DNA of 64,000 nucleotides from Paenibacillus_AB hodogayensis (GTDB lineage Bacteria; Bacillota; Bacilli; Paenibacillales; NBRC-103111): the NCBI RefSeq assembly GCF_039536325.1, contig NZ_BAAAYO010000005.1, positions 186,001 through 250,000 of the forward strand, given 5' to 3'. Shown here in pieces: positions 44,788-53,214 of the stretch. Within the stretch, counting starts at the first letter, position 1, and each line of letters begins with the position of its first letter. The notes under the pieces were generated by a model. It was not told the DNA's origin. It saw only the letters and a program-made list of their open reading frames with translations, and did no database searches. The position numbers and the translations under genes are program-made.

Positions 44788-45786
44788 ATGAAAATCGTAT
44801 GCGTAGGCGCGGGCTCCATCGGCCTGCTCGTCACCGCGAAGCTGGCGCGCACGGGCGCGGACATTGCCTTGGTTGCTCATTCCGCGGAACAGGCGGATGC
44901 ATTGAACGGGGGCGGCCTTATCCTCTCGGAAAGCGGAGAGGAGACAGTATGCGACGTTCCGGCGCTGTCGTTCGAGGAGCTGGAGACGGCCCAGGCGCTG
45001 CCGGACCGGAATGGCGATGACGGCGGCGGAGCGGACTGGGTGCTGCTTACGGTAAAGCAGAAGCATCTGACGGAGCGGCTGCTGCAAGCGGTAAGCCGGC
45101 TGGCCGGGGAGAAGGGACGCGTGCTCTGCTTCCAGAACGGCATCGGCCACGTGGAGCGTCTTGCGGCGCATATGCCGCCGGACGCGATCTACTTGGCGGT
45201 CACGACGGAGGGGGCCAAGCGGCTATCGGGAAACCGGGTAGCGCACACGGGAGAGGGCATAACGCGGATCGGTCCGGCGCTTGATGCCGGGAACAGCTCA
45301 TTTTCGCCGCAAAACGCGGAATTTGCCCAAAAAATGCTGGAAAATGCGCTCCAGGAAGCAGGATTCCGCACATTCCTGTCGAACCAAATGAGAGAGGTCG
45401 TTTGGAACAAGCTGCTGCTTAACGCGGTAATCAATCCGCTGACCGCCCTGCTGCGCATTCGCAATGGCGAGCTGCCGGAGACGAATATTCGGCGGGGGCT
45501 GATGCGCGGGCTGCTTGACGAAGGGATCGCCGTAGCGAACGCTGCGGGGATCGCCACGCGCGGCGATTTATGGGAGCAACTGCTCGACTTGTGCGCCCGC
45601 ACGGCGGCCAACTCCTCCTCGATGCTTCAGGACTTGAGCGGAGGCCGCATGACCGAGATCGATTGGATCAACGGCGCTATACTTGAAAACGCTTCTAGGC
45701 TGCAGCTGTCGCTGCCGCTTCACGAGACGATCTACCGATTGGTAAAGGCCGCGGAACCGTCCGGAACGCCGGAGGAGCATCCATAG
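44788..45786 (+). CDS. panE: 2-dehydropantoate 2-reductase
   Basis: Reduces ketopantoate to pantoate with NADPH in pantothenate/CoA synthesis. 332 residues. The Rossmann motif GAGSIGLL (7-14) and the C-terminal dehydrogenase domain with the catalytic Lys in WNKLLLNAVINPLTAL are intact; SGGRMTEIDWINGAI is the conserved C-terminal block. GGGAGGGGG lies upstream of the ATG. Ketopantoate reductase paralogs exist in Bacillus (PanE, YlbQ); position favours the YlbQ-type gene. Confidence 0.9.
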   Translation: MKIVCVGAGSIGLLVTAKLARTGADIALVAHSAEQADALNGGGLILSESGEETVCDVPALSFEELETAQALPDRNGDDGGGADWVLLTVKQKHLTERLLQAVSRLAGEKGRVLCFQNGIGHVERLAAHMPPDAIYLAVTTEGAKRLSGNRVAHTGEGITRIGPALDAGNSSFSPQNAEFAQKMLENALQEAGFRTFLSNQMREVVWNKLLLNAVINPLTALLRIRNGELPETNIRRGLMRGLLDEGIAVANAAGIATRGDLWEQLLDLCARTAANSSSMLQDLSGGRMTEIDWINGAILENASRLQLSLPLHETIYRLVKAAEPSGTPEEHP

Positions 45787-45826
45787 CGGCTGCTGGTTGA
45801 ACAAGCTGATTCCCGGGTGGTGCAGG

Positions 45827-46234
45827 TTGGACAAGCTCTTTTCCTTTTTCATTTCCTTTTTCATTCATATTTACGCGTTTACCGCCACCGTCCCTTTTTT
45901 ATGGTTTTTTCTTCTATGGATCGGCGGGTATGTGTGGCATAGAGACGGCAAGCGGGCGACGAAGCTGGCGATGGATGTGACGACGCTGCTTTTGATCGGC
46001 TCCGTTTCGATGATATTCAAGCAATTGTTCGGCACCAACTTTGGCTTCTTTTTCATCCTGCTCCTGTTTCTGGTCGGGTATGGACTGCTCGGCAATTTTC
46101 AATATCGGCTCAAAGGCCAGATCAATCACAAGCGCATTATAAGGCTGCTTTGGAGGGTTGCTTTCCTGACGTTGAGCGCCGTTTACGTGCTGCTGCTGAT
46201 TATCGGTCTCATCAAATCGATTGTATCGGTGTAA
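45827..46234 (+). CDS. DUF3397 family membrane protein
   Basis: 135 residues from the TTG at 45827, which has GGTGG 6 bases upstream; a longer reading adds a non-conserved stretch. Four hydrophobic segments; the LWIGGYVWHRDGKRATKLAMDVTT region (quoted in part) is the DUF3397 signature. Found next to bshC/mraZ in related Bacillales; function unknown. Confidence 0.82.
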   Translation: MDKLFSFFISFFIHIYAFTATVPFLWFFLLWIGGYVWHRDGKRATKLAMDVTTLLLIGSVSMIFKQLFGTNFGFFFILLLFLVGYGLLGNFQYRLKGQINHKRIIRLLWRVAFLTLSAVYVLLLIIGLIKSIVSV

Positions 46235-46256
46235 GGAGGCAATCGCCTCCGATTGT

Positions 46257-46299
46257 AACGGCCTTCCGTCATCCGCCCGGATCGACGAAAGGCCGTTTG
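46257..46299 (+). terminator. Terminator after the DUF3397 gene
   Basis: AACGGCCTT...CGTC pairs with GACG...AAGGCCGTT around the intervening ATCCGCCCGGATC, which itself can pair. Followed by TGCCGTCC, so the T run is short. Confidence 0.65.
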
Positions 46300-46374
46300 C
46301 CGTCCCACCGGAGGCGCGTTAAGGAAATCGGGCTGCGGCGCAAAACCAATTGCCCAAGATCAGGCGGATGTTCT

Positions 46375-46403
46375 TTGACGAAATTTGCCCTTCCGTGTAC
46401 AAT
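46375..46403 (+). promoter_or_regulatory. Sigma-A promoter of bshC
   Basis: TTGACG (46375-46380), 17-base spacer, TACAAT (46398-46403), each one base from consensus. Confidence 0.85.
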
Positions 46404-46476
46404 CGTATTGTGCATATCGGTATGCTGAGGCAGGCGAGCTGCAATCCATAACCTTACGAAGAGAAGGGGTTGCCCT

Positions 46477-48108
46477 ATGAGAGTGGAACGATTCCGTTGG
46501 GAGCCCGCGCAGCCGATCACGCGGGATTACATATACGATTATGCGGCGGTAGCTTCGCTTTACGAGCATAATCCTTGGAACGAGTCGGGCGAACGCGAAC
46601 GGGCGGCCTGGCTTGATCGCGATACGCGGCCGCAAGCCGCGCGAGGGCCGTTGGCAGACGCGCTTCGCGTCTTTAACGCAAGCATTGGCAACGGAGAGGC
46701 GGCGCTCCAACATATCGAAGCGCTGCGCGATCCGGAGACGCTGGTCGTCATAGGCGGCCAGCAGGCCGGTTTGTTTACGGGGCCGCTGCTTGTGCTGTAC
46801 AAGGCGGTTACGGTCATTACGGAGGCCAGACAGGCGACCCAGCGCCTCGGCCGCAAGGTCGTCCCGGTATTCTGGATCGCCGGCGAGGACCATGACCTGG
46901 ACGAAGCGAACCATACGTATGCGCTGAGCGACGCATTGGCCGTGCAGAAGGTAAAGCTGAACGCTCCCGTCGATAAGAAACCGTCGGTCAGTCAATGGGC
47001 GATCGATTCGGAAGCGTGGCGGGATGCGCTCGCGCAGCTGGAGCAGACGCTCATGAATACCGAATTCAAGCCTGGGCTGCTCGACCGGCTGGCGACCATA
47101 CTGGCCGAATCGCGCACCTTGACCGAGCAGTTCGCGCGCATTATCGCCTGGCTGTTCGACGAATACGGGCTCGTTCTCGTCGATTCCGACGATGCCGCGA
47201 TTCGCAAGCTGGAGGGCGGCCTGTTCGGCGAGATAGCGACCCGGCAGCGGGAGCTTTCCGATGCGCTGCTCGCGTCGAAGGAGCGGCTGGAGGGGCTTGG
47301 GTACAAGGCGCAAGTGGAGCTTCATCCCGAGCAAGCTCACCTGTTCGTCTACCATGAAGGGGAGCGGCTGCTTCTGCTTCGGCAGGGCGACCGGTTTGCC
47401 GACCGGAAAGGGACGGTTTCGCTGACCGAAGAGCAGTTGGTCGGGATGGCACAGCGCTCGCCGGAGAAGCTGAGCAACAACGTGATGACACGGCCGCTCA
47501 TGCAGGACTATTTGTTCCCTGTGTTGTCGGTCGTCCTTGGTCCGTCGGAAATTGCCTACTGGGGACTATTGCGCGATGCGTTCCGGCTGTTCGGGCTGCA
47601 AATGCCGATCGTCGTGCCCAGGTATGAGTTCACGCTGCTGGAAGGAACGATCCAGAAGCAGATGACCCGGTTCGACCTCGAATTCGAGGACGTCATCCGC
47701 CGGCTCGACGACAAGCAGAACGCCTGGCTCGAAGCGCAGGGCGCTCTTCAAGTGGAGGAGCTGTTCGCGCGCACGAAGCAGGAGTTCGAGCGTCTGTACG
47801 ATCCGGTCGTCGCCGCCGTTTCCGGTATCAACCCCGGGTTGCGCAAGCTGGGGGAGACGAACATGCAGAAGATTGTCGAGCAGATCGACTTTCTGGAAGG
47901 AAGGGCTGCGGAGGCGTTCCGGTCGCAGCACGAATCGTCGCTGCGTCAATGGGAAAGGATCCGTCAAACGGTCATGCCGCTCGGCCGGCCTCAAGAGCGT
48001 GTGTACAATGCGTTTCAATATTCGGTGAAATACGGCGGCGGTTGGCTTCGCGAATTGCTGGAAACGCCTTTGGTTCGCGACGGCAGCCACCGGATTGTAT
48101 ATTTTTAA
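46477..48108 (+). CDS. bshC: Bacillithiol biosynthesis cysteine-adding enzyme BshC
   Basis: 543 residues, normal family length. Adds cysteine to GlcN-malate in the last step of bacillithiol synthesis, the low-molecular-weight thiol of Firmicutes. Family blocks: GGQQAGLFTGPLLVLYKAVT, PVFWIAGEDHDLDEANHTY and a coiled-coil C-terminal region. GAGAAGGGG lies upstream of the ATG. As in Bacillus (yllA) it sits upstream of mraZ, but here separated from it by ahcY and the GHL6 island. Confidence 0.95.
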   Translation: MRVERFRWEPAQPITRDYIYDYAAVASLYEHNPWNESGERERAAWLDRDTRPQAARGPLADALRVFNASIGNGEAALQHIEALRDPETLVVIGGQQAGLFTGPLLVLYKAVTVITEARQATQRLGRKVVPVFWIAGEDHDLDEANHTYALSDALAVQKVKLNAPVDKKPSVSQWAIDSEAWRDALAQLEQTLMNTEFKPGLLDRLATILAESRTLTEQFARIIAWLFDEYGLVLVDSDDAAIRKLEGGLFGEIATRQRELSDALLASKERLEGLGYKAQVELHPEQAHLFVYHEGERLLLLRQGDRFADRKGTVSLTEEQLVGMAQRSPEKLSNNVMTRPLMQDYLFPVLSVVLGPSEIAYWGLLRDAFRLFGLQMPIVVPRYEFTLLEGTIQKQMTRFDLEFEDVIRRLDDKQNAWLEAQGALQVEELFARTKQEFERLYDPVVAAVSGINPGLRKLGETNMQKIVEQIDFLEGRAAEAFRSQHESSLRQWERIRQTVMPLGRPQERVYNAFQYSVKYGGGWLRELLETPLVRDGSHRIVYF

Positions 48109-48137
48109 GCAGACCTTTAAGGAGGCTATATTGAGAG

Positions 48138-49406
48138 ATGAGCTCAAACGCGAAGCAACGCAGTATTATTGCAGATCCATCTTTGGCAAACGACGGACAT
48201 TTGAAAATTGACTGGGTGCGCGCCCATATGCCGGTCTTGAACCGGATCCGCGACCGTTTCGAGAAGGAGCAGCCTTTCAAGGGACTGAAGGTCGCCATCT
48301 CGCTCCACTTGGAAGCGAAGACGGCCTATCTGGCCAAGGTCGTGCAAGCGGGCGGCGCGGAAGTGACGATTACCGGCAGCAACCCATTGTCCACCCAGGA
48401 CGACGTATGCGCCGCTTTGGTCGAAGACGGCATCACCGTATTCGCCAAATACAATCCGCCTGCCGAGGAATACAAGCAGTTGCTTATCCACGCGTTGGAG
48501 ACGAAGCCGGACCTCATTATCGATGACGGCGGCGATCTCGTGTCGATCCTGCACTCCGAACGTCAAGATCTGCTCCCTCAAGTGCGCGGAGGGGCGGAAG
48601 AAACGACTACCGGCATCCTTCGTCTGAAGGCGATGGAGAAGGAAGGTCAACTGAAGTTCCCGATGGTGGCCGTCAATGACGCGTTCTGCAAATATTTGTT
48701 CGACAACCGCTACGGAACCGGGCAATCGGTATGGGACGGCATCAACCGGACGACGAACCTGGTCGTCGCCGGCAAGACGGTCGTCGTCGTCGGCTACGGC
48801 TGGTGCGGTAAAGGCGTGGCGATGCGGGCCAAGGGGCTCGGCGCGAACGTCATCGTGACCGAAATCGACGCCATCAAGGCGGTCGAGGCGTATATGGACG
48901 GCTTTGCGGTGATGCCGATGGTGGAAGCGGCCAAGGTCGGCGATTTCTTCGTCACCGTCACCGGCAACCGGGATGTGATTCGCGGCGAGCATTACGCGGT
49001 CATGAAGGACGGAGCGATTTTGTCCAACGCCGGCCATTTCGACGTCGAGGTGAACAAGCAGGAGCTGGAGGCGTTGTCCCAGTCGAAGCGTACCGTTCGC
49101 CGCAACATAGAGGAATACGCGCTGAAGGACGGCCGCAAAATTTACGTTTTGGCCGAAGGCCGTCTGGTCAATTTGGCTGCTGGCGACGGACATCCGGCGG
49201 AAATTATGGATATGACGTTCGCGCTGCAGGCCATGTCGCTTAAATACGTGAACGACCAGTACGAAGCGATCGGCAGCAAAGTCGTCAACGTTCCTTACGA
49301 GCTGGACGAGGAAGTAGCCCGCTTCAAGCTGGAATCGCTCGGCATGGGTATCGATGCGCTGACGGAAGAGCAGAAATCGTACCTCGACAGCTGGACTGAG
49401 CACTAA
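48138..49406 (+). CDS. ahcY: Adenosylhomocysteinase (S-adenosylhomocysteine hydrolase)
   Basis: Hydrolyses S-adenosylhomocysteine to adenosine and homocysteine, recycling methylation by-product. 422 residues, the shorter form lacking the roughly 40-residue insert of many bacterial and eukaryotic enzymes. SLHLEAKTAYLA, DDGGDL, the NAD motif GYGWCGKGVAMRAKG, GHFDVEV and the C-terminal catalytic tail are visible. AAGGAGG is 12 bases before the ATG. Bacillus typically uses the Pfs/LuxS route instead. A bshC-ahcY pairing would link homocysteine recycling to a cysteine-consuming thiol pathway. Confidence 0.95.
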   Translation: MSSNAKQRSIIADPSLANDGHLKIDWVRAHMPVLNRIRDRFEKEQPFKGLKVAISLHLEAKTAYLAKVVQAGGAEVTITGSNPLSTQDDVCAALVEDGITVFAKYNPPAEEYKQLLIHALETKPDLIIDDGGDLVSILHSERQDLLPQVRGGAEETTTGILRLKAMEKEGQLKFPMVAVNDAFCKYLFDNRYGTGQSVWDGINRTTNLVVAGKTVVVVGYGWCGKGVAMRAKGLGANVIVTEIDAIKAVEAYMDGFAVMPMVEAAKVGDFFVTVTGNRDVIRGEHYAVMKDGAILSNAGHFDVEVNKQELEALSQSKRTVRRNIEEYALKDGRKIYVLAEGRLVNLAAGDGHPAEIMDMTFALQAMSLKYVNDQYEAIGSKVVNVPYELDEEVARFKLESLGMGIDALTEEQKSYLDSWTEH

Positions 49407-49444
49407 TAACGGCAAGCCGCCCGAACGCGGCAGGCGCCTATAGC

Positions 49445-49473
49445 CGTCAGGCCCCTCTACGAGGGGTCTGACG
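49445..49473 (+). terminator. First terminator after ahcY
   Basis: Thirteen-bp stem CGTCAGGCCCCTC/GAGGGGTCTGACG (one G-U pair) with a 3-base loop, followed by TTTGG. It is 39 bases after the ahcY stop. Confidence 0.7.
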
Positions 49474-49486
49474 TTTGGTGAAAGCA

Positions 49487-49535
49487 AAAAAACCTCCGCA
49501 TCCGTTGGCTTGTCCAACACGGGCGGAGGTTTTTT
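49487..49535. terminator. Second, bidirectional terminator
   Basis: AAAAACCTCCGC pairs with GCGGAGGTTTTT; a long T run lies on the plus strand and a T run is also present on the minus strand. It serves ahcY and the minus-strand gene ending at 49537. Confidence 0.88.
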
Positions 49536-49536
49536 T

Positions 49537-49872
49537 CTACGTAATCGGCGGCTCCTGCTCGCCGATCGCATCCATGCCGGCAATCGTCTGCCGGGTCTCT
49601 TCGTTCCCCAAGTCGTATAGCTTCCGGTAAATGTCGGTAAGGGTGTAGTCGTAGCCGTCGAGCGCCGAGTCCTGGTGGTACGGAACGGCGGGAAGGATGG
49701 CCCGGAAGGCGGACGAGTTGTCCAAGTCGCTCAGCATGTCGAACCGCTCCTGCAAATCGGCGACGTCGTCCTCGGTGGCGGAAATTTCGAATTCGAAGGC
49801 AGTATCGCCCTTGTTTTCCATAATCGATCCGGCCTGCACGGAAACATAATACGTCCTTTTGTCATTTTCCAT
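49537..49872 (-). CDS. Small soluble protein of unknown function
   Basis: 111 residues from the ATG at 49872, about 12 bases after AGGAGG; a longer reading from a TTG would include that site. Starts MENDKRTYYVSVQAGSI, acidic, with a helical middle (DDVADLQERFDMLSDLDN) and a YTLTDIYRKLYDLG block. No family recognised. It follows the next small gene on the same strand with a gap of about 20 bases, so the two form one operon. Confidence 0.72.
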   Translation of the reverse strand: MENDKRTYYVSVQAGSIMENKGDTAFEFEISATEDDVADLQERFDMLSDLDNSSAFRAILPAVPYHQDSALDGYDYTLTDIYRKLYDLGNEETRQTIAGMDAIGEQEPPIT

Positions 49873-49892
49873 GTCCGCTCTGTTGCCTCCTG

Positions 49893-50111
49893 TCAAGAAT
49901 TCAAAATGAGTATGGCGGCCCCGATCACGATAACGACAGGGAACAGCACATAGGCGACAATGACGGGGTTGGCGGCAAGCTGTTGCTTGGCGGCCGTCGC
50001 GTTCGCATCGCGGTCAAGCTCGTTCCTAGACACCCGGCGGCTCAGCAGCAGTGTAAGCGCGAAGCCGATGGCCGTTATGATCACGATCAGCCAGACGAGA
50101 TAGGTGGCCAT
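49893..50111 (-). CDS. Small membrane protein of unknown function
   Basis: 72 residues from the ATG at 50111, with AAGGAGG 7 bases upstream. Two hydrophobic segments (TYLVWLIVIITAIGFALTLL and PVIVAYVLFPVVIVIGAAIL) around a charged loop (RRVSRNELDRDANA). First gene of a two-gene operon on the minus strand. No family recognised. Confidence 0.75.
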   Translation of the reverse strand: MATYLVWLIVIITAIGFALTLLLSRRVSRNELDRDANATAAKQQLAANPVIVAYVLFPVVIVIGAAILILNS

Positions 50112-50280
50112 GCGCGAACCTCCTTGAATTAACGTATACAACTTGTTATCCCCAAGCCTGTGGGACATTTATGCATGCCGGGGCATGCCGGCGGCCGCAG
50201 GCGGAACTTCAAGGCGTTCGGCGCCCTGTTTTACGTGGAAACAAAGCGCATCGTCAAGCCAAGAAAAATTCAGATGGGCC

Positions 50281-50309
50281 TTGAAAATTATATATAATTT
50301 TATTATATT
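50281..50309 (+). promoter_or_regulatory. Promoter of GHL6 gene 1
   Basis: TTGAAA (50281-50286), 17-base spacer, TATATT (50304-50309). The spacer is almost entirely filled by the palindrome at 50284-50301. Confidence 0.65.
50284..50301. promoter_or_regulatory. Perfect 18-bp palindrome, operator candidate (site 1)
   Basis: AAAATTATATATAATTTT. Its 12-bp core ATTATATATAAT (50287-50298) recurs twice in front of the other GHL6 gene (55179-55190, 55199-55210). It overlaps the -35 and spacer of the gene-1 promoter. Confidence 0.7.
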
Positions 50310-50337
50310 ATATGTAATAAATTGAAAGAGGTGCCCA

Positions 50338-52284
50338 ATGAGACTAATCAAGAGGGCTGTCCATCTCGATTTTCATACGCTCCCCGATATTCCCGATTTT
50401 GGGGGCAACTTTGACGCGGAGCGCTTCGCACATACGTTGAAGGAAGCGCGGGTCGATTTTATTAACGTGTTCGCCAAGTGTAATATCGGCTTTGCCTATT
50501 ATCCGACGAAGATCGGCCTGCCGCATCCGCATCTGAAATTCGATATGCTCGGTCAGATGGTAGAGGAATGTCATAAGCTGGGCATCGGCGTGGCGGCTTA
50601 TTTCAATGTCGGACTGGATCACGAGATGGCCCGCAAACATCGCGAATGGACCGTGGTCAACAAGGACGGCCAGGTCCTTTACGGGGACCGCACCGCCAAC
50701 TTTTTCCGGCTCATGTGCTTGAACTCGGGCTACCGCGACTATTTGCTCGGGATGATTAAGGAAGTGTGCGAGCTGTACCCCGTCGACGGCATTTTCCTCG
50801 ACTGTATTTTGACCAATCCGTGTTATGGCAACGAATGCATGGAGAGCATCCGGGACGAAGGCAACGATCCATTGAACGATAAACATGTATCCGCTTTCAT
50901 GAAGAGACATGTTATCGACTTTTTCCACGATGTCAAGCAGGTAATCCGAGACGATATGTTCTTTTTCCCGAACGGCCTCGGTCATATAAACTGCGAAGGC
51001 TTGGGGTCGCATATCGAGATCGAATGTTTGCCTGGCGCTTGGAGCTATGACTATTTCGCGGCGCAGGCGGCGTATACGCGCAATCTGGGCAAGCAGGTGG
51101 TGTACATGACCGGGCGGTTTCACGCCAGCTGGGGAGATTTCGGTGGTCTCAAAAGCAAAGCCTCGCTGGAATACGACTGCTGGGACGCGATCAGCCAAGG
51201 GCTCACCACCTCGGTCGGCGACCACATGCATCCCCGCGACGGGCTGGAGGAAAGCGTGTACCGGATGATCGGCGAAGTGTATGCGGACATTGAAGCCTAC
51301 GAGCCTTGGACGGATTACGCGCGGGCCGTTACGGACATCGGCATCGTCATGCCGGAGGGCTGCGATATGGGCGCGAACAACGTGTCGTTCCCGCAAGGCC
51401 AGACGATTTTGAATGCGGCGGCAAGGATGCTCGGCGAATTGAAGTATACGTTCGATATTGTGGACGAGAGAGCGGATTTATCGGCGTACAAGGTCATTAT
51501 TCTTCCCGACGTCATTCCGGTAAACGAACGGCTCCGGCTCAAGCTGGAGAACCATCTGGCCGCAGGCGGGGGGATCGTCAGCACGGGCTCGTCCGGGCTG
51601 AATCCGGAGAAGAGCGGGTTTGCGCTGGACGCGTGGAATATGGAGTACGCGGGCCAGGCCCCGTGGAACGCATCGTATTTCAAAATGCCCGAGGCGTCGG
51701 GTCAGCTGGCCGAGCGGCTGTGCGCGATTTACAATCAAGGCATCCTCTTGAAGGAGAAGCCCGGAGCACGGCCGGTTGCCGACTACTACAAGCCGTATTT
51801 CAACCGGGATTGGGACGGCTTTCACGGTACGTTCTATACGCCGCCGGATACGAATGCGGGATACCGGGCGATTGTACGCTCGGGCAGCGTCTTCCAAATC
51901 GGCTTCCAGCTGTTCTCGGGGTATGCCGACTATGCGATGCCGGAGCATAAATATGCGCTGGGCGAATGCCTGAAGCAGCTGCTGGACCGTCCCGTCGTCA
52001 AAACCGAGCGCATTCCTTCAACCGCCCGCGTGACCGTAACCGCCAAAGATAAGATGCGGATGATTCATATCAAAGCGACCTATCCCGAGCTGAGAGGCAA
52101 ATACAACGTGATCGAGGAGCATTCGTCGTTGCGCGGCGGCGTGGTCAGCCTGCGGGGAGAGAGTGTCGGGGCGGTCTATGCGGCACCTTCCCGGCAGCCG
52201 ATTCCGTATACGGTCGAGGACGGTTACATCCGCATCCCGCTTCCGGACGTGGAAGGGTATGCGATGGTCGTCGTGGAAGGCTGA
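50338..52284 (+). CDS. GHL6-type glycosyl hydrolase-like protein, copy 1
   Basis: 648 residues, cytoplasmic (no signal peptide). The first 330 residues read as a TIM-barrel of the hypothetical glycosyl hydrolase 6 (GHL6) type: HLDFHTLPDIPDFG, FAKCNIGFAYYPT, HREWTVVNKDGQ, DGIFLDCI, with the candidate acidic residue in SHIEIECLPG. About 350-480 resemble the beta-galactosidase trimerisation (GATase-like) domain (YKVIILPDVIPVNE; AAGGGIVSTGSSG), followed by a small beta domain. AGAGGTG precedes the ATG. A diverged paralog is at 53212-55143. The substrate is unknown. Confidence 0.85.
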   Translation: MRLIKRAVHLDFHTLPDIPDFGGNFDAERFAHTLKEARVDFINVFAKCNIGFAYYPTKIGLPHPHLKFDMLGQMVEECHKLGIGVAAYFNVGLDHEMARKHREWTVVNKDGQVLYGDRTANFFRLMCLNSGYRDYLLGMIKEVCELYPVDGIFLDCILTNPCYGNECMESIRDEGNDPLNDKHVSAFMKRHVIDFFHDVKQVIRDDMFFFPNGLGHINCEGLGSHIEIECLPGAWSYDYFAAQAAYTRNLGKQVVYMTGRFHASWGDFGGLKSKASLEYDCWDAISQGLTTSVGDHMHPRDGLEESVYRMIGEVYADIEAYEPWTDYARAVTDIGIVMPEGCDMGANNVSFPQGQTILNAAARMLGELKYTFDIVDERADLSAYKVIILPDVIPVNERLRLKLENHLAAGGGIVSTGSSGLNPEKSGFALDAWNMEYAGQAPWNASYFKMPEASGQLAERLCAIYNQGILLKEKPGARPVADYYKPYFNRDWDGFHGTFYTPPDTNAGYRAIVRSGSVFQIGFQLFSGYADYAMPEHKYALGECLKQLLDRPVVKTERIPSTARVTVTAKDKMRMIHIKATYPELRGKYNVIEEHSSLRGGVVSLRGESVGAVYAAPSRQPIPYTVEDGYIRIPLPDVEGYAMVVVEG

Positions 52285-52340
52285 TACGGAAGCCGTTTCC
52301 TACAAGCCGGGGGCGGCAGTCGTCGCCCCTTTTACGGCAA

Positions 52341-52395
52341 ATATCCGCATCCGCTTGTCGCGCCTTCTTGCCGGCGGAACAACGGATGCGGATAT
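52341..52395. repeat. 13-bp inverted repeat between convergent genes
   Basis: ATATCCGCATCCG (52341-52353) and CGGATGCGGATAT (52383-52395), perfect, 29-base loop. It lies between the 3' ends of GHL6 gene 1 and the GntR gene. No T run on either side, so it is not a textbook terminator. Confidence 0.75.
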
Positions 52396-52429
52396 CGGGG
52401 CAGGCCGCTTGGAGCGGCCGTTGCTCTTG

Positions 52430-53128
52430 TCAGAGCCATTCGTTCTTGGCCAGCTCCGACGGGTCAAACTTTCCGGTATCGACGAACTCCAGGTAGGCGC
52501 GGTGAATGTGCGCCCGCATCACCTTCTCCGCTTCGTCCGGGTCTCCTTGCTTCAACGCCTCGATTAGCTCCCAATGCTCCGATACTTCCCGCTCCTTGCT
52601 GTATTTTCTGCCAACGATCCGGTTGACCAGCGTTATGCGGAACGAAATGAACGAGAACATTTCCAGCAGGATGGCGTGCTTCGCCAGCTTGAAAATATAG
52701 TAGTGGATGTAGCCGGAATCTTCGGACAGCGACACGAACGAATCGTCGTGGAGCTTCTTCTTCATTTCCTCGTAAAACTGCTCCAGATGGCGGATATCGG
52801 TCATCGACGCATTGCCGACCGCCAGCCGGATGGCCATTCCTTCGAGCACGGCGCGGTACGAATAAATCTCGAAAATATCTTTGGCGCTGAACGTGCGGAC
52901 GAACGGCCCCTTGTTCGGAACGATCGTCACGACCCCTTCGCCGGCCAACTGGCGCACCGCTTCGCGGATCGGCGTCTGGCTGATTTCCAACTCGCGCGCC
53001 AGCTTGGTTTCCACGATCCGGTCGCCCGGGCTCCACTCGCCGTTTATGATTTTTTGTTTGATGTACGAGGCGATATTAACGCTCAGACTATGCTTGTCGG
53101 CAGCCTCTTTATTGAATGTTTGGGCCAT
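52430..53128 (-). CDS. GntR-family transcriptional regulator, FCD (FadR) subfamily
   Basis: 232 residues from the ATG at 53128 (AAAGGTG 6 bases upstream). N-terminal winged helix (about 8-75: GDRIVETKLARELEISQ, TPIREAVRQLAGEGVV) and a C-terminal FCD ligand-binding domain (about 85-220) with the metal-site Asp/His pattern (DIRHLEQFYEEM; HWELIEALKQGD; RAHIHRAYLEF). FCD regulators usually sense sugar acids or other carboxylates. It sits between the two GHL6 genes and has its own promoter overlapping the end of GHL6 gene 2; probably the local repressor. Confidence 0.92.
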   Translation of the reverse strand: MAQTFNKEAADKHSLSVNIASYIKQKIINGEWSPGDRIVETKLARELEISQTPIREAVRQLAGEGVVTIVPNKGPFVRTFSAKDIFEIYSYRAVLEGMAIRLAVGNASMTDIRHLEQFYEEMKKKLHDDSFVSLSEDSGYIHYYIFKLAKHAILLEMFSFISFRITLVNRIVGRKYSKEREVSEHWELIEALKQGDPDEAEKVMRAHIHRAYLEFVDTGKFDPSELAKNEWL

Positions 53129-53169
53129 CATCTTCACCTTTGTCGTATTGACCGTCCTGTCGAACAGAT

Positions 53170-53193
53170 CATATAGAATTCTGTTCTATTATA
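53170..53193. promoter_or_regulatory. Inverted repeat over the GntR promoter, autoregulation candidate
   Basis: ATATAGAA (53170-53177) and TTCTATTATAT (53183-53193) form an imperfect inverted repeat that covers the -10 element and the expected start, a typical place for a repressor's own operator. Confidence 0.5.
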
Positions 53194-53214
53194 TTGATTT
53201 TTGCGGAGAAGTCA
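53187..53214 (-). promoter_or_regulatory. Sigma-A promoter of the GntR gene
   Basis: On the minus strand: TTGACT (53214 down to 53209), 16-base spacer, TATAAT (53192 down to 53187). It overlaps the stop codon of GHL6 gene 2 at 53212-53214. Confidence 0.8.
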
